Part shown: piece by piece, positions 47,624-53,689 of the stretch | Numbering within the stretch: the stretch's first letter is position 1 | How the letters are laid out: each line of letters opens with the position of its first letter | NCBI RefSeq assembly: GCF_021353235.1 | Contig: NZ_JAJTWT010000020.1 | Span: forward strand, 1-53,689 | DNA from: Pelomonas caseinilytica | Lineage (GTDB): Bacteria > Pseudomonadota > Gammaproteobacteria > Burkholderiales > Burkholderiaceae_C | Direction of reading: 5' to 3' | DNA: 53,689 nucleotides | The notes under the pieces: generated by a model | Told to the model about the DNA's origin: nothing | Seen by the model: the letters and a program-made list of their open reading frames with translations, nothing else | The model's database searches: none | Made by a program: the position numbers and the translations under genes

Positions 47624-50212
47624 GTGGCCACGCTCGCCGACCTCCGCCAGCAGTTCAAGGCCGGCAAGCAGGCGCTGATCGACGGCTTCCTGGCCGATCG
47701 CCCCACGCAGGCCGGCGCCCAGAGCCTGTTGCGGCGCCTGGCCCGCCACGTCGACGACACGCTGCGCGCGCTGTGGGGCCAGGCCGGCATGCCGGAGGGC
47801 GCCTGCCTGGCCGCCGTCGGCGGCTACGGCCGCGGCGAACTTTTCCCGCATTCGGACGTGGACGTCCTCGTGCTGCTGCCGGACGGCGTCGAAGCCCATG
47901 TGCCCGGCCCCGTCAAGGCCGCCATCGAGGGCTTCATCACCTCCTGCTGGGACGTGGGCCTGGAGATCGGCTCCTCGGTGCGCACCCTCGGCGAGTGCCT
48001 GACGGAGTCCCAGGGCGACGTCACCATCCAGACGGCCCTGCTGGAGTCCCGCCCCCTGGCCGGCGACGCCAAACTCTTCCGGCAGATGTGCAAGCGCTTC
48101 ATGCAGGCCATGGATGCCAAGGCCTTCTTCCGCGCCAAGACGCTGGAGACGGTGCAGCGCCACACCAAGTTCGACGACACGCCCTACGCGCTGGAGCCCA
48201 ACTGCAAGGAAAGCCCCGGCGGCCTGCGCGACCTGCAGATGCTGGTCTGGATCGCCCGCGCCGCGGGCCTGGGCAAGACCTGGAAGGCGCTCGCCCAGCG
48301 CGGCCTCATCACGCCGTTCGAGAGCAAGCAGCTGCAGCGCAACGAGGGCCAGCTCAAGCTCATCCGGGCGCGCCTGCACGCCGTGGCCGGCCGCCGGGAA
48401 GACCGCCTGGTGTTCGACCTTCAAACGGCCGTGGCCCAGAGCTTCGGCTTCGAGGGCACGGGCGCGCAGCGCGCCTCCGAGGTGCTGATGCGGCGCTACT
48501 ACTGGGCGGCCAAGGCCGTCACGCAACTGCACCAGATCCTGCTGCTCAACCTGGAAGAGCAGATCAATGGCGACCAGCAGGGCCTGCTGCGGCCCATCGA
48601 GGGCCACGCCGAATTCCTGGACCGCGGACGCATGCTGGAGGTGGCCGCCGACGACCTCTACCAGCGCGACCCGCACGCCATCCTGCGCACCTTCCTCGTC
48701 TACCAGCAGACGCCGGGCATCAAGGGCCTGTCGGCGCGCACGCTGCGGGCGCTGTACAACGCCCGCGGCCTGATGGACGCCGCCTGGCGGCGCGACCCGG
48801 TCAACCGCGGGACCTTCATCGCCATGCTGCGCCAGCCCGAGGGCCAGACGCACGCCTTCCGGCTGATGAACCAGACCTCGGTGCTGGGCCGCTACCTGTG
48901 GGTCTTCCGGTCCATCGTCGGGCAAATGCAGCACGATCTCTTCCACGTCTACACCGTGGACCAGCACATCCTCATGGTGCTGCGCAACGTGAGGCGCTTC
49001 TTCATCCCCGAGCACGCCCACGAGTACCCGTTCTGCTCGCAGCTGGCCGCGCAGTTCGACGCACCCGAGCTGCTCTACATCGCCGCCCTCTTCCACGACG
49101 TGGCCAAGGGCCGCGGCGGCGACCACTCCGAGCTCGGCGCCGTCGAGGTGAGGCGTTTCTGCCGCCAGCACGGCCTGAACGCCGACGACACCGCGATGTG
49201 CGTCTTCCTCGTCGAACACCACCTGACCATGTCGCGCGTGGCCCAGAAGGAAGACCTGGCCGACCCCGAGGTCATCGCCGCCTTCGCCGCCAAGGTGGGC
49301 GACGCACGCCGGCTCACGGCGCTGTACCTGCTCACGGTGGCCGACATCCGCGGCACCAGCCCCAAGGTCTGGAACGCCTGGAAGGGCAAGCTGCTGGAAG
49401 ACCTCTACCGCATCGCGCTCAGGGCCCTGGGCGGCGCCAAGCTCAACCTGGACGCTGAGATCGAGGCGCGCAAGGCCGAGGCCCGGCAAGACCTGGCCCT
49501 GCATTCGCAACTGCCCGGCACCGAGGAGCCCTTGTGGAAGCGGCTGGCCGTCAGCTACTTCGCCCGCCACGACGGCGCGGAGCTGGCCTGGCATGCGCGC
49601 TCGCTCTGGCGCCACGTCGACACCCAGGTGCCCGTCGTGCGGGCCCGCCCCTCGCCCATCGGCGAGGGCCTGCAGGTGCTGGTCTACGCGCCCGACCAGC
49701 CCGACCTCTTCGCCCGCATCTGCGGCTATTTCGACGGCGCCGGCTTCAGCATCCTGGACGCCAAGGTCCACACCACGCGCAACGGCTACGCCCTGGACAC
49801 CTTCCAGGTCATCCGCCCCGAGGCCGACGTCCACCACCGCGACCTCGTTCCCCTGGTGGAGCAGAAGCTCGCCGCCGCGCTGCAGGCCGGCGGGCCCCTG
49901 CCCGAACCGCGCCGCGGGCGGCTCTCGCGCCGGGTCAAGAGCTTCCCCTACACGCCGCGCATCTCGCTGCGCCCGGACGAACGCGCCACGGCCTGGCTGC
50001 TGACCATCTCCACCAGCGACCGCGCCGGCCTGCTCTACGCCATCGCCCGCGTGCTGGCCCGCCACGGCATCAACCTGCAGCTGGCCAAGATCTCGACCCT
50101 GGGCGAGCGCGTGGAAGACACCTTCCTCGTCGACGGCCCGGCCCTGCAGCAGAACAAGGCCCAGCTGCAGATCGAGAGCGAGCTCCTCGACGCGGTATCC
50201 CTGCCAGCGTGA
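47624..50212 (+). CDS. glnD: [Protein-PII] uridylyltransferase / uridylyl-removing enzyme
   Basis: 862 residues, normal for the family. It has a nucleotidyltransferase domain with [20 protein letters not shown], a PII-uridylyltransferase linker (~200-340), an HD domain with [17 protein letters not shown] and two C-terminal ACT domains ([39 protein letters not shown]). It uridylylates and deuridylylates PII in response to glutamine, setting nitrogen assimilation. The start is GTG 47624, immediately after the map stop, so they are likely co-transcribed. Confidence 0.97.
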   Translation: MATLADLRQQFKAGKQALIDGFLADRPTQAGAQSLLRRLARHVDDTLRALWGQAGMPEGACLAAVGGYGRGELFPHSDVDVLVLLPDGVEAHVPGPVKAAIEGFITSCWDVGLEIGSSVRTLGECLTESQGDVTIQTALLESRPLAGDAKLFRQMCKRFMQAMDAKAFFRAKTLETVQRHTKFDDTPYALEPNCKESPGGLRDLQMLVWIARAAGLGKTWKALAQRGLITPFESKQLQRNEGQLKLIRARLHAVAGRREDRLVFDLQTAVAQSFGFEGTGAQRASEVLMRRYYWAAKAVTQLHQILLLNLEEQINGDQQGLLRPIEGHAEFLDRGRMLEVAADDLYQRDPHAILRTFLVYQQTPGIKGLSARTLRALYNARGLMDAAWRRDPVNRGTFIAMLRQPEGQTHAFRLMNQTSVLGRYLWVFRSIVGQMQHDLFHVYTVDQHILMVLRNVRRFFIPEHAHEYPFCSQLAAQFDAPELLYIAALFHDVAKGRGGDHSELGAVEVRRFCRQHGLNADDTAMCVFLVEHHLTMSRVAQKEDLADPEVIAAFAAKVGDARRLTALYLLTVADIRGTSPKVWNAWKGKLLEDLYRIALRALGGAKLNLDAEIEARKAEARQDLALHSQLPGTEEPLWKRLAVSYFARHDGAELAWHARSLWRHVDTQVPVVRARPSPIGEGLQVLVYAPDQPDLFARICGYFDGAGFSILDAKVHTTRNGYALDTFQVIRPEADVHHRDLVPLVEQKLAAALQAGGPLPEPRRGRLSRRVKSFPYTPRISLRPDERATAWLLTISTSDRAGLLYAIARVLARHGINLQLAKISTLGERVEDTFLVDGPALQQNKAQLQIESELLDAVSLPA

Positions 50213-50227
50213 TGAGCCCACCCCCTA

Positions 50228-50292
50228 CCGGCTTCGCCGGCCCCCTCGAGGGGGCGCTGTCAGTGGCCTGGCAAAGCCAGTTCCACGACAGC
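50228..50292. repeat. Hairpin-rich intergenic repeat (REP-like) after glnD
   Basis: Three hairpins lie in a row: CCGGC/GCCGG (50228-50240), the palindrome CCCCCTCGAGGGGG (50241-50254), and a long stem in which GCTGTC, GTGG and CTGGC pair with GCCAG, CCAC and GACAGC (50256-50292). There is no T-tract. It resembles the short GC-rich repeats scattered in Burkholderiales genomes and may stabilise or end the glnD transcript. Confidence 0.65.
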
Positions 50293-50342
50293 CGCGTGGC
50301 CATGCACTACGCTGCCACCTCGAGGCGGATTGATCGCAGGAT

Positions 50343-51401
50343 ATGAACTACACCGTCAGCGTGGGTGAAGCAGTCGCCGAGCTGGATCGCTTCGACGCCC
50401 TCATCGACGTGCGCTCGCCTGCCGAGTTCGCCGAGGACCACATCCCCGGTGCCCTGAACTGGCCGGTGCTGGACGACCGCGAGCGCCACGACGTGGGGCT
50501 GCTCTACGCCACCTCGCCCTTCGAGGCCCGCAAGCTCGGCGCCGCCCTCGTGGCGCGCAACATCGCCCGCCACATCGAAGCCAGCGCGGCCGGCCTGCCC
50601 AAGACCTGGCGGCCCCTGGTGTACTGCTGGCGCGGCGGCCAGCGCTCGGGCTCCATGCACTGGTTCCTGGGGCAGATCGGCTTTCGCTCGCGCCAGCTCG
50701 TCGGTGGCTACAAGGCCTACCGCGCCCAGGTGCGCGACGACCTCGCCGCCTGGCCGGCCCGCTTCGACTGGCGCGTGATCTGCGGGCGCACCGGCAGCGG
50801 CAAGACCCGGCTGCTGCAGGCCCTGGCCGCCGAAGGCGCGCAGGTGCTCGACCTCGAAGCCCTGGCCGCCCACCGCGGCTCGGTGCTCGGCGCCCTGCCC
50901 GACGCGCCCCAGCCCAGCCAGAAGGCCTTCGACAGCGCGCTGTGGAGCGCCCTGCGCGGGCTGGACGCGAGCCGGCCCGTCTTCGTCGAGAGCGAGAGCC
51001 GCAAGATCGGCCGCATCACCGTGCCCGACACCCTGCTGGCCGCGATGCGCGGCGAGTGCGCCTCCTGCGTCTGGATCGCCATGCCGGAGGCGGCGCGGGT
51101 CGAGCTGCTGCTGCAGGACTACGGACACTTCGCCGCCGACCCGGAGGTCTTCTGCCGCGCGCTGGACGGCCTGGTCGAACTCCGAGGCCACGCCCGCGTC
51201 GACGACTGGCAGCGCCGCGCCCGCGCGGGAGACTGGGCCACCGTCTTCGCCGAGCTGATGCGCGAGCACTACGACCCCGGCTACGAGCGCTCGCTGCGCG
51301 GCCACTTCCCGGCGCTGGCCAAGGCGCGCACCGTCGAGTTGGCCGATGGCACAGCACCGGCACTGCGCGCAGTCGCCCGCGACCTGCTCGACAAGCCCTG
51401 A
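50343..51401 (+). CDS. mnmH: tRNA 2-selenouridine/geranyl-2-thiouridine synthase
   Basis: 352 residues. An N-terminal rhodanese domain has FDALIDVRSPAEFAEDHIPGALN and the active-site Cys in VYCWRGGQRSGSM. It is followed by a P-loop domain with ICGRTGSGKTRLL. It swaps sulphur for selenium at the wobble uridine of Lys, Glu and Gln tRNAs, using selenophosphate from SelD (not in this window). It stands alone after the glnD hairpins. Confidence 0.94.
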   Translation: MNYTVSVGEAVAELDRFDALIDVRSPAEFAEDHIPGALNWPVLDDRERHDVGLLYATSPFEARKLGAALVARNIARHIEASAAGLPKTWRPLVYCWRGGQRSGSMHWFLGQIGFRSRQLVGGYKAYRAQVRDDLAAWPARFDWRVICGRTGSGKTRLLQALAAEGAQVLDLEALAAHRGSVLGALPDAPQPSQKAFDSALWSALRGLDASRPVFVESESRKIGRITVPDTLLAAMRGECASCVWIAMPEAARVELLLQDYGHFAADPEVFCRALDGLVELRGHARVDDWQRRARAGDWATVFAELMREHYDPGYERSLRGHFPALAKARTVELADGTAPALRAVARDLLDKP

Positions 51402-51474
51402 ACCGCCCGCCTGGTCACCGCCTTGAGCGGCATCAAGGCCGGCGCACGGCCGGGCGGCGACACTGCGCGCCGTC

Positions 51475-52269
51475 ATGCCTGACCGTTTCAGTGAACAGGC
51501 CCTGCGCGAGTCGCAGGCCTTCGGCGTTCGTCCCATCCCGCTGCTGAGGCCACTGGGCTGGCTCGCGCGCGGCTGGCGCGACCTCTGGCAATGCCCCCTG
51601 GTCTCGCTGTCGCAGGGTGCCCTCATGGCGGCCTTCGGCGCCCTGCTGTGGTGGGTGGCGCATGAACGATTCTGGCTGCTGTCGGGCACCTTCAGCGGCT
51701 TCCTCATCGTGGCCCCCGTGCTGGCCACCGGCCTCTATGCCATGAGCCGCGAGATCGACCTCGGCCGCCGCCCCGGCTGGCACACCTTGCGCGAAGCCTG
51801 GCGCCCGCGCGACGGCCGCCTCATCGTCTTCGGCGTGCTGCTGGCCTTCGCCGGCACCGGCTGGGTCATGTGCTCGGCCAGCCTCGTCACGGTCTTCGCA
51901 CCCGAACCCATCCGCAACCCGCGCGACTTCCTCTTCAAGGTCGTGCTCAACGACGCCAGCCACCTCTTCGAGCTGTGGCTGGCCCTGGGCGCGGTGCTGG
52001 CCGCGCCCGTGTTCGCCTCCAGCGTCGTCGCCATCCCGGCCCTGCTCGACCAGCCGCCCGCCAAGCTCGGCGTGCTGGGTGCCGTCTTCACGAGCTGGCG
52101 GGTGGTGCTGGAGCACCCGGCGCCCATCGCCCTGTGGGCCGCCCTCATCCTGGCGCTGACCGTCATTGGCATGGGCACGGCGCTGCTCGGCCTCGTCGTC
52201 ATCGCGCCCTGGCTCGGCCATGCCAGCTGGCATGCCTACCGCGACCTGGTGACGCGGCGGCGGGACTAG
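51475..52269 (+). CDS. DUF2189 membrane protein
   Basis: 264 residues and five or six hydrophobic segments. The N-terminal FGVRPIPLLRPLGWLARGWRDLWQCPLVSLSQGALMA is typical of DUF2189, and GFLIVAPVLATGLYAMSREIDLGRRP is the most conserved block. It is an inner-membrane protein of unknown function. It is 3 bp from the DUF2788 gene, so they are likely one transcript. Confidence 0.9.
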   Translation: MPDRFSEQALRESQAFGVRPIPLLRPLGWLARGWRDLWQCPLVSLSQGALMAAFGALLWWVAHERFWLLSGTFSGFLIVAPVLATGLYAMSREIDLGRRPGWHTLREAWRPRDGRLIVFGVLLAFAGTGWVMCSASLVTVFAPEPIRNPRDFLFKVVLNDASHLFELWLALGAVLAAPVFASSVVAIPALLDQPPAKLGVLGAVFTSWRVVLEHPAPIALWAALILALTVIGMGTALLGLVVIAPWLGHASWHAYRDLVTRRRD

Positions 52270-52272
52270 GCC

Positions 52273-52500
52273 ATGAACACCCTCTGGGGCTACACCGAAG
52301 CCGAGATCGCGCAATTCGGCCTGAGCGTCGGCGTGACGGCCTTCATGCTGTACATGGTGTTCATCATCCTGCAGCTGGCGCGCGAGTCCAAGGCCGGGCG
52401 CTTCGGCACCTTCGTGCTGCTGCTGGGCCTGGGCTTTGGCCTTGTCGGCTTCGCGGCCAAGGGCGTCATCAAGTACTTCCTGTCGAGCATCATCGGATGA
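52273..52500 (+). CDS. DUF2788 small membrane protein
   Basis: 75 residues and two hydrophobic segments (about 14-37 FGLSVGVTAFMLYMVFIILQLA and 46-68). The layout and the FxxxVxxFMLYM pattern fit DUF2788, found in beta- and gammaproteobacteria with unknown role. It overlaps the YitT gene by 4 bp. Confidence 0.88.
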   Translation: MNTLWGYTEAEIAQFGLSVGVTAFMLYMVFIILQLARESKAGRFGTFVLLLGLGFGLVGFAAKGVIKYFLSSIIG

Positions 52501-53120
52501 AGGATGCCGCCGCACGCATCAGCCGCAGCTTCCGCCACAGCCGCTTCGAGGACGCGCAGGCCCTGCTGACCGGCACCCTCTTCGCGGCGCTGGGCGTGGC
52601 CCTCTTCAAGCAGGCCGGCATGCTGACCGGCGGCACGGTGGGCATCGCCTTCCTGCTGCACTACGCCCTCGGCTGGCCTTTCGGGCTGCTGTTCTTCGTC
52701 ATCAACCTGCCCTTCTACGGCCTGGCCTGGCGCCGCATGGGCGCGGCCTTCACCGTCAAGACGATGGCCTCCGTCGCCCTGATGGCCGCACTGGCCGAGG
52801 CCCTGCCGCGATGGCTGCGCATCACCGAGCTCAACCCTTACTTCGCGGCCATCGGCGGCGGGCTGCTCATCGGTGCCGGCATGCTCATCCTCTTCCGCCA
52901 CCGCGCCTCGCTGGGCGGCCTCAACCTCGTCGTGCTCTGGCTGCAGGACCGCCGCGGCTGGCGCGCCGGCTACGTGCAGGCGACGCTGGACGCCGCCATC
53001 CTGCTGGCCGCCCTCCCCTGGGTGCCGTGGCCCCGCGTGGCCCTGTCCCTGCTCGGCATGGCCGCCATCAACGCCGCCCTGGCCATCAACCACCGGCCCG
53101 GCCGCTACATGGCCACCTGA
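52497..53120 (+). CDS. YitT-family (DUF161) membrane protein
   Basis: 207 residues. It has five hydrophobic segments, with GTLFAALGVALFKQAGMLTGGTVGIAFLL and FFVINLPFYGLAWRRMG forming the YitT core. The larger C-terminal DUF2179 domain of some family members is absent. The function is unknown; the family is thought to be transport-related. ATG 52497 overlaps the DUF2788 stop. It is the last protein-coding gene before the tRNA. Confidence 0.9.
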   Translation: MKDAAARISRSFRHSRFEDAQALLTGTLFAALGVALFKQAGMLTGGTVGIAFLLHYALGWPFGLLFFVINLPFYGLAWRRMGAAFTVKTMASVALMAALAEALPRWLRITELNPYFAAIGGGLLIGAGMLILFRHRASLGGLNLVVLWLQDRRGWRAGYVQATLDAAILLAALPWVPWPRVALSLLGMAAINAALAINHRPGRYMAT

Positions 53121-53181
53121 GCGGCAACACCGCGGCCCGCTTCAACGGACCCGCAGCCGGGCTATACTCCCGGCTTCGCGT

Positions 53182-53257
<76 letters not shown>

Positions 53258-53300
53258 CTCGTCAGAAGGGTTGCCGCCGAAAGGTCGTGCGCCTTGACCC

Positions 53301-53326
53301 ATAAAGCTGCCGTCCCGGCAGCTTTA
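53301..53326 (+). terminator. Intrinsic terminator after tRNA-Ala
   Basis: ATAAAGCTGCCG pairs with CGGCAGCTTTAT around a short loop, followed by a T-rich GCTTTCT. It is 43 bp downstream of the tRNA. Confidence 0.75.
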
Positions 53327-53567
53327 TGCTTTCTGGGGCGCGGTGGCACGTTTATGCATCCGGTGAGCGGCCCCGACGTCTCGGAAGGGGCTCTCGGAAT
53401 CCATCGCTGCTGTCCTGCGGTGGCGCGACAGCCAGGAAAACCCGTAGCCCACGCGGTGGAGATCGCGTCGTCGATCGCCTCAGACGCCTCTGCTCCGCCA
53501 TCGTCTAGGGCTCTCGGAACTGCACTGGCACAGTAAACAGGATCTCAACCTGCAGAGTGCGGTCTCG
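53327..53567. other. Intergenic stretch with no recognised gene
   Basis: Short frames here show no protein-like character. A GGGCTCTCGGAA sequence occurs twice (about 53390 and 53508). It is probably tRNA-proximal DNA disturbed by insertion events. Confidence 0.4.
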
Positions 53568-53689
53568 TGTTGGCGCCGACTGAAATTTGACCCACCCATG
53601 AGGGCCCTGCCGACCCAAATTTGACCCAGGTGTTCAACCTACCCTGCCCGAGATATCCACAGCTGGGCGGGGGTGTGAGGAGTGATCAC
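53568..53689. mobile_element. Terminus of a second IS21-type insertion sequence (partial)
   Basis: From 53568 the sequence TGTTGGCGCCGACTGAAATT has the TG start of an IS end. AAATTTGACCCA occurs at about 53584 and again near 53618, as in the multiple terminal repeats of IS21 elements. On the minus strand a short frame ending at a TAG (53639-53641) could be the C-terminus of a transposition gene such as istB, but only 16 codons are present. The family call is from memory of similar ends. Confidence 0.5.

Overview
The window is high-GC DNA (roughly 70% by eye) from a betaproteobacterium, most likely a Burkholderiales member of the Rubrivivax/Roseateles/Leptothrix kind. Pointers are the small Trp-rich protein family (TIGR04438), DUF2788 and DUF2189 proteins, a PEP-CTERM protein, a PaoABC-type aldehyde oxidoreductase and short dispersed repeats typical of that order. 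The taxon is an inference. Both window ends carry direct repeats that look like termini of two different IS21-type insertion sequences; at the left end one cuts a PAS-domain gene.

Layout. 1-3.3 kb: IS end, truncated PAS gene, two identical tRNA-Val(CAC) genes, dnaQ, lgt, two small proteins and a cytochrome c. 3.3-7.7 kb: a frameshifted PEP-CTERM phytase-like esterase, a decayed glyoxalase, a tautomerase/TetR pair sharing two perfect palindromic operators, and an AraC regulator divergent from a YciI-like protein. 7.7-13.7 kb: carbon metabolism (acs with a 133-bp tandem repeat at its 3' end, a YqhA-like membrane protein, divergent fumC and class I fumarase). 13.7-25.9 kb: GNAT, zinc alcohol dehydrogenase, DUF3857/transglutaminase, MscS channel, HDAC-family deacetylase, a MoxR-DUF58-TgpA-MltB operon and an exported cyanophycinase. 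26-30 kb: comEC, a RidA-like protein, dsbB and a long 590-bp imperfect palindrome with an attC-like core. 30-35.8 kb: paoC-paoB-paoA with two apparent one-base deletions, then gamma-glutamyltransferase.

35.8-37.8 kb is the most interesting stretch. It is a lower-GC three-gene cassette: a PAAR protein with a C-terminal beta-sandwich-like extension, a 252-residue protein ending in an L,D-transpeptidase-like His...Ser-x-Gly-Cys motif, and a small exported protein whose start overlaps it. This reads as a type VI secretion spike/effector/immunity module inserted away from any visible T6SS core genes.

37.8-53.7 kb is mostly conserved chromosome: scoAB CoA-transferase with a divergent PAS-LuxR regulator, a prolyl 4-hydroxylase-like oxygenase, yaaA, an EamA exporter, an Lrp regulator, tolC, a pcm-like methyltransferase and a TetR regulator with its own operator, then uppP-map-glnD, mnmH, DUF2189, DUF2788, a YitT protein, tRNA-Ala(CGC) and the second IS end.

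Three genes (the PEP-CTERM esterase, paoC and paoA) each become intact if one G is restored. That pattern suggests either consensus sequence errors or recent decay. All functions are from reading protein motifs; no search was run.
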